Assembly: GCF_014489555.1 (NCBI RefSeq)
Contig: NZ_CP060785.1
Location: 1 to 64,000, forward strand
Direction: 5' to 3'
DNA: 64,000 bases
From: Hymenobacter qilianensis
GTDB taxonomy: Bacteria; Bacteroidota; Bacteroidia; Cytophagales; Hymenobacteraceae
Shown: piece by piece, positions 38,525 to 47,774 of the stretch
How the letters are laid out: the number at the start of each line of letters is the position of its first letter
Numbering within the stretch: position 1 is the first letter of the stretch
Made by a program: the position numbers and the translations under genes
Notes under the pieces: generated by a model
What the model saw: only the letters and a program-made list of their open reading frames with translations
What the model was told of the DNA's origin: nothing
The model's database searches: none

Positions 38525-39307
38525 TCAGCGGCGGACAAACCCGCTCAACGTGATATGGTGGGTTTGGGGCGCTGTCCCCGTGGCATAGATATTATACGTG
38601 GTGGGATAATACGTGTTGGTCTCCTGAAAGTAGAGAGGCTGCGCAAACGGGGTAGAGGTGCGGTTGCCGCTGCGCAGCTCCTCGAGGAGCACGTTGGGGA
38701 CCATAAACGTATACTGGCCGTTATACGTCCCTAACACCATGGTATGAGTCATGCCCGCGAACGCCTGTGCATCGCCCCAGTGCCGGCCTAACCCCGGTAG
38801 GTCCCCTAAGACAGCGCGATACGGGGCGGGCAGATAGCCGGCGGGGGGCAGCACGTTAAACCGGGCAGTGGGATCCGCGCCGGCTGGGATGGCCTGCCGT
38901 TCGGCCCGCGAGGTCATGTAAAAGCGCGTATCATAGTGCGGACCAAATGGAATCGGACCATTCGGACCCTGCACCGGATGGCCTTGGGCCGACCACCCCA
39001 GCTGAATATGGTCGAAGGGGGTAAGCGCTTTGGCCTGCTCCGGCAGGGGTATTTCATCCACGCCAAAGTTGGTCGGGGGCAAGTTGTATAGGGCCTCATT
39101 GGTGAGTTCTAACCCTAGTTCAATTGGTTCCTGCCGGGCGTTGACGGAGATCCAGGCCGTGGCTTGTCCGTTGCCGACCTTCACCGAGGGGCCCCGGTAC
39201 ACGGTGAGCCGCGGCTTGGGCTGGAGCCCGTAGTCTTCCAAAAGGTCACAGGAAGGAAGCAGCAGACTGCTGGCCAAGAAGAACAGAGCGTGTACTAAGC
39301 GTTTCAT
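38525..39307 (-). CDS. Lipoprotein, DUF5602/TTHB210-like
   Basis: 260 residues, intact. Signal ALFFLASSLLLPSC with lipobox. Mature part: VKVGNGQATAWISVNARQEP, FDHIQLGWSAQGHPVQGPNG, PHYDTRFYMTSRAERQAI, HWGDAQAFAGMTHTMVLGTY, and a final segment ending HHITLSGFVRR. The 'F-D-H-(x)n-W-x-x-x-G-H-P ... P-H-x-D-x-x-F-Y' pattern, rich in His and Asp, matches proteins annotated DUF5602 and could bind metal. Family assignment is from memory. Role unknown. Confidence 0.72.
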   Translation of the reverse strand: MKRLVHALFFLASSLLLPSCDLLEDYGLQPKPRLTVYRGPSVKVGNGQATAWISVNARQEPIELGLELTNEALYNLPPTNFGVDEIPLPEQAKALTPFDHIQLGWSAQGHPVQGPNGPIPFGPHYDTRFYMTSRAERQAIPAGADPTARFNVLPPAGYLPAPYRAVLGDLPGLGRHWGDAQAFAGMTHTMVLGTYNGQYTFMVPNVLLEELRSGNRTSTPFAQPLYFQETNTYYPTTYNIYATGTAPQTHHITLSGFVRR

Positions 39308-39567
39308 CGTAGGAATGGGTTAACGTGGGGGTAAGTGAATGGAAAGTAGGCAGTCAGAAGATGCTGCCGGAAGAAGTATCCGGACAGGCCAGGGAGCAAG
39401 GTGTAGCTAAGCTGTGGAGCTTCCTAGGGTTTGTGCGGTTCGGTTGAAAGAGGAACTGCCAGCAATAAGGCGCCCGTAAAAACGGACCCGGGCAGGTGCT
39501 GGGCTGTTTCTGTCGGAGGCGTGCCGGGGGCTTGCGTGAGGAGGCCCGGGCGACCGACAACCCGGGC

Positions 39568-40939
39568 TTAGTGCCGGGCTAGGCGGCGCACGGCGCGGAT
39601 GCCCGTTGTCTGAATCTGCACGGCGTAGATGCCGGGCGCGAGGCTATGCAGGTCTAGCCCAGTGGCGTGGGCTTTCGCGGAGGGGGCCACCGTACGGGTC
39701 CACACGACCCGGCCCCGCGCATCCAGCAGGGTGAGCGTGGTGGGGCTTCGGCTCGGGGGCAACCGCACGGTCGTACTTCCCTGGGCCGGATTGGGGTACA
39801 GGCTCAGGGCCTCGGCCCCTGGGTCGGCGTCGGCCGTAGCCAGCGGAAGGCCATCGGGGAGCGTGGCCAGGAAGCCGGTGCCCGTATTCGGCGGGCTAAG
39901 CAGGGGGATGGGACCAAAATCGGCCGGGCCACCGATCACGCCCGCCACATACACCGTGCCCCCTGCACGGCCAAAGCGGTGCTTGCATCAAACGACTCCC
40001 CCCCGGCTTGCTGCACCCACATAAAGCGGCCACTAGGTCCCTCATCCGTGAGCTTAGTGACGAATACGTCGGAGAAGCCGGCACTGCTCAGACTGCTAGT
40101 ACCAAAGCGGGCCGGCGTGCTCGTAAACCCACCCCCGATATACACGGTGGATCCGCGGACAGCCAGCGCCTGCGCAATATCGCTTCCCGGCCCGCCGACT
40201 TGCTGCACCCAGGCAACGCGGCCACTGGGCCCACTATCCGTTAGCTTAGTGACGAACACATCGGAGGCGCCGGCACTACTCAGGCTGCTACTCCCAAAGC
40301 GGGCGGTCGACCCCTCGAAGCTGCCAGTGACATACACCGCGGACTCGCCCAGGGCCAGCGCCAGCGCCCAATCATCGGTCGGCCCGCCCGCTTGCTCGGC
40401 CCAGGTAAAGCTACTGCTGTTGCCCGCCTCCGTGAGTTTGGCCACAAAAATGTCCCCGCCGCCGGCGCTCGTCAGCGCAACAGGACCAAAGCGGGCAGTC
40501 GACGTCCCGACCGGAAAGTCCAAAAAGCCAAAGTAGCCGGTGACATACACCTCCGCCCCCCGCACGGCCAGGGCCATCGCCCTGTCCCCGTACTCCCCCC
40601 CGCGCGCTGGACCCAGCTAAAGCTACTCGTCGCGCTGTTCCACTTCGCCACCAACACATCCTCCTCGCCCGCACTGGTCAACGTCGTCGCTCCCACCATA
40701 ATCGTGCCCGCGAACGAGCCGGCCAAATACACGTTCCCACTTTCGTCGAGCGCTAGGGCCTGGACCTGGGAGAAGCCGTTCGGGGTGGGGGCTAGGCTGA
40801 GGGCCACCGCCGTGGCCCACGGCGGCGCTTGCGCCCGGACTGGGGAAGCGGCCAGCAGCAGCAGGAGCAGCAGCCCAGTCCAACCGAGCAAATGCTTCCG
40901 TCGAAGCGCGGAAGCGTGCAGAAGAGCAGGGGGGTTCAT
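39568..40939 (-). CDS. Secreted repeat protein with T9SS sorting domain (two frameshifts)
   Basis: 457 residues after restoring one base at 40595-40601 (C7) and one at 39959-39963 (C5). ATG at 40939; signal TGLLLLLLLAASPVRAQ. The body has five repeats of about 65 residues, each with ALAVRGSTVYIGGGF-type and FVTKLTDSGPSGRVAWVQQ-type strands (SBBP-like propeller repeats). The C terminus LSLYPNPAQGSTTVRLP to YAVQIQTTGIRAVRRL is a textbook type A sorting domain, so the product should be exported by the T9SS and attached to the surface. Ligand unknown. Monocistronic. Confidence 0.85.
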
Positions 40940-41214
40940 CACGAGCCAGGACGTTAGCCCAGCCAACCGATAGGCTGGGAAGGAACCGAAACAAAAGATG
41001 TAATACTAGAACAATATAAAGAAATGATTTAATAATATTAAGTATGACTTTGCCTAGTCTGGGTTTCATCCCTTGCTTCACGGCGCGGCGGCGCGAGCTA
41101 GTAGCGCTTAACCTTTGGCTTGTATAAAAGAGGGGAGTGGCGGCAAGCTAGGGTTGACAGCTACTGACTGGTGTGGATAAGGTGCTCCTTGCAGACTTAT
41201 TGCTGTCCAAGAAG
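40940..41214. other. Intergenic stretch upstream of the SBBP-repeat gene
   Basis: Part of a gap of ~575 bases (to 41514) interrupted by an inverted-repeat element. The first 60 bases are AT-rich and probably carry the gene's promoter. Confidence 0.3.
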
Positions 41215-41373
41215 GGCCGTGGCTGTTGCAAAAGTCTGGCTGTAGGCTGCCAACCGGCTATTCAGGCTTCATCCGCTGTCAACCAGGGACCTCCCTTGGG
41301 GCTTGCTAACCTCTTCTCGTCGCTGAGGCGACGTAAGACCTGCACCGTTGGGCGTTTTGCAACAGCCACGGCC
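41215..41373 (+). mobile_element. MITE-like inverted-repeat element, copy 6
   Basis: 159 bases including GGCC at both ends, nearly identical throughout to copy 3 at 18357 and in the same orientation. Left flank GTCCAAGAA, right flank CTTATGCTAACC. The near identity of two distant copies implies recent movement or gene conversion. Confidence 0.87.
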
Positions 41374-41514
41374 CTTATGCTAACCAACTTTTCAGGACCT
41401 GACCCTCTCCTGTCGGGTCCTTAGACTCCCCTTGCCAGGAGGCCAGGCCCTGCGCGGCGCGACGTGGGCGGGTCCACCGGGAAGCCGTACCTTCGACCCG
41501 GCTTTTTGCTGCGT

Positions 41515-42643
41515 ATGACCTCTACTCTTCCGTTTCCCGCTGCCGCCCCCCAGCCCGTGCTCATCGTGGGGGCCGGGCTCGCTGGCCTGACCGCGGCCCA
41601 TGTTCTGCTGGCCGCCGGCATGCCGGTTCGGATCCTAGAGGCCCGGGACCGGGTTGGCGGACGGACCTGGGCTGTTCCAGCCTTGCCGGCGAAGGGAGAG
41701 AATGACCTACTCGACCTAGGCGCCACCTGGGGCTGGGCCCACCATCCGTACCTGCTACAGCTGCTGGGCGAGCTGGGTATCCCCTCGTTTAGGCAGCCCA
41801 GTGCCGGGGCCACGGCCTACCAGACCCGGCAGGGCGTGCACCGGCTGGCTCAGCCGGCCGGCTCGGCGGGCTATCGGCGCTTCGCGGGCGGGGCAGCGGT
41901 GCTCTGCCGCACCCTGGCGGGGCGGCTGCCGGCGGAATGTTTGCAACTGAACACCCGCGTTACGCAGCTTCGGCTGCTGGTTCCCGGCCAAGGAGTAGCC
42001 GTTCAGGTGGAGCAGGGCGTGGCCACGCACACATACCCCGCCGCGGCCGTGGTCCTGGCGCTGCCTCCGCGGCTGGTGGCGCAGTGCATTTCCTTTACGC
42101 CCTCCCTGCCCGCGGCCCTGCAGCAGACGTTGCGGGAAGTGCCGACCTGGATGAGCCACGCCATGAAAAGCGTGGTGGTGTACGAGCAGCCCTTCTGGCG
42201 GGCGCAGGGCTGGTCGGGGTTTGCCGTCAGCCAGACCGGCCCGCTGACGGAAGTGCACGATGCCTCGCCTGCAGGTGGGGCTCCCGGCGCGCTGTTCGGC
42301 TTCTTTGCCGCGCCCCATCCGCTGCGCGCTGCCCCCTCGCGGCGCGGCGCGCAGCGGTGCTCGCCCAACTCGAGCTCCTCTTCGGGGCCCCGGCCGCCGC
42401 CCCGCTGGCTTACCACGAGTGGGACTGGGCCCGGGATCCGCTTACCAGCGGGCCGGGCGACGAGCAGCCCCCCGGTCGGTGCCCCTGCAGGGCCCCGCGC
42501 TGCTGCGGCAGCCGGCCTGGGCGGGCCGGCTGCACTGGGCCGGAGCCGAAACGTCCGTCAGCGAGTGGGGACGACTCGACGGGGCGGTGGAATCGGGACG
42601 CTATGCGGCCGCGCAAGTGCTGCGGCAACTAACCACCGGTTAG
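41515..42643 (+). CDS. Flavin-containing amine oxidase / FAD-dependent oxidoreductase (two frameshifts)
   Basis: 376 residues after restoring one base at 42332-42336 (C5) and one at 42468-42473 (C6). The N terminus is an FAD-binding Rossmann fold: VLIVGAGLAGLTAAHVLLA, the conserved acidic end RILEARDRVGGRTW, and DLGATWGWAHHPYL. The substrate domain includes AAAVVLALPPRLVAQ. In the third frame the C-terminal FAD loop is LHWAGAETSVSEWGRLDGA, followed by VESGRYAAAQVL. Family members oxidise amines or related compounds; the substrate cannot be predicted. It ends toward a shared terminator. Confidence 0.83.
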
Positions 42644-42669
42644 GCCGTAGCTACGTCCGAACAAGAGCG

Positions 42670-42701
42670 GCGCTCCCGGCGAATGCGCCTACCGGGAGCG
42701 C
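42670..42701. terminator. Bidirectional terminator hairpin
   Basis: GCGCTCCCGG pairs with CCGGGAGCGC over a 12-base loop, midway between the convergent ends at 42643 and 42757. No T run. Confidence 0.55.
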
Positions 42702-42756
42702 TGGCGGTGTGGGCGTTGACGCAGGGCCACCACGTGAGCGGGCCTCTGGCGGTCTC

Positions 42757-43523
42757 CTAGTTTTTGGTTGCCCCAACCGGCCCGGGCGTCGGTAGTCGGC
42801 GGCTGGTCAAGGGCTCGGCTTTGAGCAGCAAGTCCGTGGCCAAGAAGGAGTCGTCCTTATTCAGGTACCACTTGCGCGTTTTCGGTAGCTTGACCCCCTT
42901 CACGGTCAGCTCTTGGTCGAGCAGCACGTATTCGCCGTCGTTGGGCTCTTTATTGTGGGAAAAGCGGTAGGCCCGCAGCGCAGAGGTGCGCGGGTCCAGG
43001 TAGAAGGACCAGGTGTCCTGGCCCACGGCCGGGTCGTAGCTGACCTGTACGGTGGGGTAGGTCTTGCCGCGTAGCGATTGCTGGGGGCTTCGGCGGCCAC
43101 CCGCGTGCCGGCGTCACGCAGCTTCATGGGCAGGCCGTAGAGATAGGTGTAGAAGTTGCGCGCAGCCTGCACCGCCCCGGCCACCAGCCGATACTGTTTT
43201 TGCTCGGCCGCGGTGAAGTGGGGTTGGCCATCGAGCAGTAGGACCTCTTGCCCGTTGACCACGCCCTTGACGACTTCGCGCCCCCCGGGGTGGCTGATGT
43301 GGCAGAAATAGCCGGTGGCATTGTCCAGCTCCACTTCAAAGGTGCTGGCTTGGCCCGCGGCCGAAGTCGACTGGAAAAACAGCCGCGTGCGCAACGTAGG
43401 CCATTTTCCTTGCGGGTCGTGGTAGGCAATGGACTGCTGCACCAGTTGAGGACCCGTCAGGGGTGGGGCCGGAGCAGCCGGGAGCAAGGTTAGAGCGAGG
43501 AAAAACAGCAGTTTGGGCATCAT
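42757..43523 (-). CDS. DUF6503 family periplasmic protein (one frameshift)
   Basis: 255 residues after restoring one base in the G5 run at 43083-43087. Signal LLFFLALTLLPAAPAP. Family signatures: LVQQSIAYHDPQGKWPTL, FEVELDNATGYFCHIS, FTAAEQKQYRLVAGAVQ, NFYTYLYGLPMKLRDAGT, then in the second frame DTWSFYLDPRTSALRAYRF, DGEYVLLDQELTVKGVKLP and TRKWYLNKDDSFLATD. This is closer to the canonical DUF6503 type than the lipoprotein at 35365. Function unknown. Confidence 0.85.
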
Positions 43524-43641
43524 GGCGGGAAAGCAGGGAAAAGAGGAGTAAGCGGGGAGCTCTTAGTAAATAACTCCTGCATAAAGAACGGAGCCTGTTT
43601 ACCCTACGCTTCTTCCTCGCTTCCGTTGGCGGCCTAACCGG

Positions 43642-43976
43642 CTAGCCCGCCTCGGGTACCAGGGGCTTGGTGCTCCAGACCAGAATCGTGCAGCCCGTGG
43701 GGCTGGTGGCTTGATGCTCGGTGCCGGCCGGATAATACAGATAGGAGCCTGGCCCAAACACGCGTTCCTACGCTACTCCTGGGTCCACGTACGTGCCCTC
43801 TACCACGAACACTTCATCGGGCACGGCATGCGCATGCACGGGGTAGCCCTGCCCGGCGGCGAGGCGCAAGAGTACCCGCGAGTCGCCCCCTCGGCCCGTA
43901 AGACCTGCTTGTCCACCCCGTCGCTCACCCGCTCCCACGGCGCGGCCGCGCGCTCTACACTGGTTACCTGTGTCAT
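43642..43976 (-). pseudogene. Cupin-domain protein (frameshift plus in-frame stop)
   Basis: 111 residues if one base is restored at 43886-43890 and the TAG after GTYVDPGVA is read through. Parts: AAAPWERVSDGVDKQVLRAE, then VLLRLAAGQGYPVHAHAVPD with the metal-binding His-x-His, EVFVVEGTYVDPG, stop, ERVFGPGSYLYYPAGTEHQA with the second metal His, and GCTILVWSTKPLV. This is a ChrR-like single cupin. Two independent defects in one short gene make a real pseudogene more likely here than elsewhere. Intergenic DNA toward 44355 has palindromic TTATAAC sequences. Confidence 0.7.
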
Positions 43977-44251
43977 ATGCTATGCTTTTTGTTATAACGG
44001 TTGTTATACCAGGCAAACGGTCACCCCGGTACGGCTCCAACTAGTACGCGAAGCAGGGTCCGAAGGACGGGGTATCAAGCAGATGAACCGGTAAGCTGGC
44101 CTCCAGCCCTAGGCTGGAAATGGCTGGGGGACGCGGCAGCTAGGGTGCCCGGAGTGAAGACTGGAACCCGCATAGCCTTTGACCAGGTAGTCATTCGAAG
44201 ATAATTACTACCACCGGGTGAAAAGCATAATGAAAGAGGTTTAGGCTATTT

Positions 44252-44286
44252 GTAAATAATATTTAGGCTAATCTAAACTTATTTAC
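44252..44286. promoter_or_regulatory. Long imperfect dyad upstream of the thioredoxin-like gene
   Basis: GTAAATAATATTTAG, six bases, then CTAAACTTATTTAC. Outer GTAAATAA/TTATTTAC arms are perfect. TTTAGGCTA also occurs twice (44240 and 44262), 22 bases apart. It ends 68 bases before the start codon at 44355, in otherwise featureless AT-rich DNA from 43977. A regulator-binding site is likely; the regulator is unknown. Confidence 0.45.
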
Positions 44287-44354
44287 CTCTAAGCGGTAAG
44301 GAAGCTATCGCCGGCTACCGCTCCCCCGTGTGTTGACGGACAGAACCTCGGGTT

Positions 44355-44855
44355 ATGTTGCTTCCCTTCCGGGCTTTCCTTCTATTGTCGCTGCTGCTAA
44401 CGTTAGGCAGCAGCCACCCGCCAAAGCCTGGGGTTATCCGCTGGCTCGCGCCCCAAGACCTGGCCGATAGCCTGCGGGTACGGCCCCGGCCCGTGCTCGT
44501 AAACATCTACACGCCCTCATGCCGCTACTGCAAGTTGCAGGAGCTGACGACCTTCCAGGATCAACGCGTAGCCGACCGCTTGAATGCCCGTTTTTACGCC
44601 GTGGCCCTGAACGCGGAAAGCCCCGAGCCGGTCCGGTTGCTGGGGCACACGTTCACGTTTCAGCCCACGGGTCCCGGCCGCGGGGTGCATGCGCTGGCCC
44701 TGGCCCTGGCCCGCGACGAGCGCGGACAGATAGCCTATCCCACCCTCGTGCTCCTGGATGAGCACTTACAGGTGCGCGGGCGCTGGCCCGGGCTTATCAA
44801 AGCCGAGCAACTCACCCCCGCCTTGGATAAGGTGGCGCCGGAGGCCGGGCCGTAG
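44355..44855 (+). CDS. Thioredoxin-fold protein, exported
   Basis: 166 residues, intact. Signal-like N terminus FRAFLLLSLLLTLGSSHP. The thioredoxin motif is PVLVNIYTPSCRYCKLQE (C-R-Y-C in place of C-G-P-C), with RVADRLNARFYAVALNAE after it, the cis-Pro region IAYPTLVLLDEHLQVRGRWP, and a C-terminal helix. It resembles thioredoxin_7/DUF255-type periplasmic thiol proteins with a longer insert (LLGHTFTFQPTGPGRGVHAL). Likely a disulphide reductase or oxidase in the periplasm. Preceded by a dyad that may regulate it. Confidence 0.82.
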   Translation: MLLPFRAFLLLSLLLTLGSSHPPKPGVIRWLAPQDLADSLRVRPRPVLVNIYTPSCRYCKLQELTTFQDQRVADRLNARFYAVALNAESPEPVRLLGHTFTFQPTGPGRGVHALALALARDERGQIAYPTLVLLDEHLQVRGRWPGLIKAEQLTPALDKVAPEAGP

Positions 44856-44975
44856 CTACCGGCGTGCTTGCCCGCACTGTGTGTTATCCTTGGCTGGCGC
44901 AAGTAACGGCCTGGTTTTACCCACTTTGCAGTCAGGCTTGACCACCGGAAAGCTTCGTGGGCCCAGCCGACCCCG

Positions 44976-45931
44976 TTATTCAATGATCATATGGCAGACG
45001 TTGGTTTCGGCCCGGCCATCGGCGCTGACCAAGGCCCAAAACAGCCCCTCCGTGCTGTGGGGCATCGCTGCGTGCCCCTGCCAGTCGAGGGCAATAACGC
45101 CCCCTCGCCCCCCGCCCGGGCTACTTTGTCGATGACTTGCTGCGCCGCTTCCTGCACGCCTAAGCCTGTATACTCCACTATGGCGGCAATATCGTGGGCG
45201 ACCGCGTGGCGGATGAAGTACTCCCCGTGGCCCGTGCCGGACACGGCGCAGCCGTGGTTGGCATAGGTGCCCGCCCCAATCAGGGGAGAATCCCCAACCC
45301 GACCGTAGGCCTTATTGAGCATGCCCCCGGTGGAGGTGCCGGCCGCCAGGTGGCCGGCCTGGTCGAGGGCGACGGCCCCTACGGTCCCATACTTCGTGGC
45401 GGGGAGGTCAACGTCCCAGCGCGTCGAACCGGGAGCAGCGCCCCCTTGCAGCGCCTGCCACTGCTGCCAGCGCTCCTCGGTGCGAAACCAAGCCGCAGGG
45501 GCCGTTTCCAGCCCCATATGGGCGGCGAACTCGTCGGCCCCGGCCCCCGTGAGTAGCACGTAGGGCGAGCGCTCGAGCACGGCGCGGGCGGCCGTGATGG
45601 GGTTTTTCACCGTGCGCACCCCTGCCACGGCCCCGGCCCGCAGCGTCGCGCCGTCCATCAGGGCCGCGTCCATCTCGTTCACCCCGGCCCGGGAGAACAC
45701 TGAGCCCCGGCCCGCGTTAAACAAGGGCGAGTCCTCGAGCAGCTGCAGGCTGGTTTCGACCGCGTCCAGGCTCGTGCCGCCACTAGTAAGTACGGCATAC
45801 CCCGCGTGGGCGGCCTCGCTTAGGGTGCGGGTGTAGGCGGCCTGCTGGGGAAAGGGCGTGCCGGGGGGATGCAGCCGGCCCGAGCCGCCGTGCAGCAGCA
45901 GGGTGGCGGGGTAGAAAGAAGGAGAGGGCAT
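44976..45931 (-). CDS. Isoaspartyl peptidase / plant-type L-asparaginase (one frameshift)
   Basis: 318 residues after restoring one base in the C5 run at 45100-45104. Ntn-hydrolase of the type-2 asparaginase family: TLLLHGGSGRLHPP, LEDSPLFNAGRGSVF, NEMDAALMDGATLRAGAVAG, then the autocleavage site KYGTVGAVALD, where the Thr becomes the catalytic nucleophile, and GHLAAGTSTGGMLNKAYGRV with the substrate-binding Arg. In the corrected frame the end is MPHSTEGLFWALVSADGR. Hydrolyses beta-aspartyl peptides and asparagine. No signal peptide. Monocistronic. Confidence 0.9.
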
Positions 45932-46176
45932 AAGAAGAGCGGAAGGTGGGGAGAATAAAGACTGGTGTACGGGCGCTCAAACGCCGGCACTAGGGACGGC
46001 AAGATAGGAGCTATGACCGCCTGTTGGGTTTGCCGCCAGCAGATGCGCTGGGTCCGTCGCTCCAGCAGCTCCTCCTAGAACTCAGGTCCACCCCTTTCAA
46101 CGGACCCACGCGCTTACCCATCCGGCTGCCTATCTTCCACTTACGGCTGGTGATGCTGCCGACCACGGCATACCCG

Positions 46177-46716
46177 TTAGCCCCCTTGGCCAGCCGCGTG
46201 GCGCAAGCTGCGCAGGGCCGCGCGGGTGCGAGTCCGGACCGTGCCCAAAGGTAGTTCCAGTTCCTGCGCCGCCTCGCGCACGGTGTAACCCTCGACGTAG
46301 AGCAGCTCGAGCAACTGGCGCTGGGCCGGCGGCAGTTGGGCGACCAGTTCTCGCACCCCGACATGCTCGGGTTGAAAACCGGCGCTGGCGTGGGCCAGGG
46401 CGGGGCTGCCCTCCAGGGACTGGGTCTGGCGGGCCTGGTGGGCGCGGCGGCTGCGCAGCTGATCCAGGGCCAGGTTGCGGCATAGCGTCAGGGCCCAGGT
46501 GAATAGGCTACCTTTGGCCGCCTGGTAAGTCGGGAACTGCTGCCAGATCTTGACCAACGCTTCCTGCAGTAGGTCTTCGGCTAGAGCATCGTCGCGCAGC
46601 AGGCGCCGCAGCAGGCCGTACATCGCCGCGCCATAGCGGTCGTAGAAGTCGACCATGGCGGAGGGATCGCGGGCGTAGAGGCGCTCGAGCAGCGCCGACT
46701 CTGAGGACGGCAACAT
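46177..46716 (-). CDS. ECF-type RNA polymerase sigma factor
   Basis: 179 residues from the ATG at 46716, intact. Region 2: YDRYGAAMYGLLRRLLRDD, LAEDLLQEALVKIWQQF and SLFTWALTLCRNLALDQLR. Region 4: LPPAQRQLLELLYVEGYTV, then LELPLGTVRTRTRAALRSL. It resembles SigK/SigE-like sigma factors that usually precede an RskA-type anti-sigma gene. Here no anti-sigma gene follows: downstream DNA to 45932 is non-coding. Its promoter target set is unknown. Confidence 0.93.
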   Translation of the reverse strand: MLPSSESALLERLYARDPSAMVDFYDRYGAAMYGLLRRLLRDDALAEDLLQEALVKIWQQFPTYQAAKGSLFTWALTLCRNLALDQLRSRRAHQARQTQSLEGSPALAHASAGFQPEHVGVRELVAQLPPAQRQLLELLYVEGYTVREAAQELELPLGTVRTRTRAALRSLRHAAGQGG

Positions 46717-46911
46717 GGGGGTGGGCGGGGGTGGAGCCTGTGTACGCGAACGCCCCATACAAGGTCACCGCCGCCCCTGGGGCTGGTACCGGCGCGCTAA
46801 TGGAAAAGGGGCGCATAAATCGACCAAGGCGACTGCTAGGTCGGTAGACGTCCCCGCGGAGACGCTGAAAAAGGTTGGCCTTCAATTCCCGGCCCGCGTA
46901 CTTTTACTGCT

Positions 46912-47339
46912 ATGTACTCTCCCCTCAGCCTGCCTACGCGCACGATTACCTTTCGTCCGGACCTGAACGTGCTGGTCGTGCGGTGGCACACCCATGCGGC
47001 GGTGGAGGTGGTGCAAGCGGACTACGCTCAGATGCTGGACGCGGCCGAGGCGAGCCGTTGCACCGACTGGCTGCTAGACGTACGCCGCCGGGAGGCAGCC
47101 CCGGCCGCGCTGAGTGCCTGGGTGAGTCACGTATTTTACCCGGGGCGGTGGCGCGGTTGAGCCCCCACCGGCTGCGGATGGCGGTGCTTAGCTCGCCGTC
47201 CTTGACGGAGCTATACCGCACTGACCCGGAGCACCAGAAACACGTGGCCTACAGCACGGACCCCGCGCGGCCCTACGACATTCGCTTGTTTGACGACGAG
47301 GGGCAGGCCATGCACTGGCTGAGCACGCGGCTGCGCTAA
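46912..47339 (+). CDS. SpoIIAA/STAS-like protein (one frameshift)
   Basis: 142 residues after restoring one base in the G4 run at 47142-47145. TITFRPDLNVLVVRWHTH is followed by a helix (VQADYAQMLDAAEAS) and CTDWLLDVRRREAAP, then in the corrected frame RMAVLSSPSLTELYRTDP and the typical close YDIRLFDDEGQAMHWLSTRL. This 'strand-strand-helix-D-strand ... F-D-D/E-x-x-x-A-x-x-W-L' layout is shared with the genes at 5912 and 47355. Converges tail to tail with the latter, 15 bases apart. Function unknown. Confidence 0.68.
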
Positions 47340-47354
47340 CGGATAACGCGGCCG

Positions 47355-47774
47355 CTAGGCCAGCTGCCGCAGCCAGGCCACGGCCGTTTCTTCGCGGTCG
47401 AAGACGCGGTAGGTCAGGGCTGCCGTTTTCGCTTCGTGCATGACCTGATCGTTGGAGAGGCGGGCGAACACATCGTTGGCCAACAGGACGGCCCCGTAGA
47501 GCCCTTGCGGTCCTTGCCGGGAATGGTCGAGCCAGTAGTCCACGATCCAGGCACTCTCTTCCTCGGTGAAGGGGGCCATCAGGCGCTGGTCGCCGAGCAG
47601 GCGGTGCCACCGGTTGCGCACAAGCAGGTTGCGGGTGTGGGTGAGCAGGGCCTGCAGCTCGGCGAGTTTGCGCTTGCCCGGCTGGTACTGGAAAATCACG
47701 TAGCCGTCGGGGTGTTCGAGCACACGGCCCACGGGGTTTTCAAAATACAGTTTCGGTGTAGCGAGTGGAATCAT
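47355..47774 (-). CDS. SpoIIAA/STAS-like protein
   Basis: 139 residues from the ATG at 47774, intact; the frame continues upstream but without family resemblance. LYFENPVGRVLEHPDGYVIF gives the first strands, followed by KLAELQALLTHTRNLLVRN, HRLLGDQRLMAPFTEEESAW, GAVLLANDVFARLSNDQVMH and the closing YRVFDREETAVAWLRQL. A paralogue of its neighbour at 46912 and of 5912. Function unknown. Confidence 0.68.
   Translation of the reverse strand: MIPLATPKLYFENPVGRVLEHPDGYVIFQYQPGKRKLAELQALLTHTRNLLVRNRWHRLLGDQRLMAPFTEEESAWIVDYWLDHSRQGPQGLYGAVLLANDVFARLSNDQVMHEAKTAALTYRVFDREETAVAWLRQLA

Noticed and set aside
39543..39566. CCCGGG...CCCGGG hairpin after the SBBP-repeat gene as terminator
   Set aside because: Only 6-bp arms and no T run; too weak to list.
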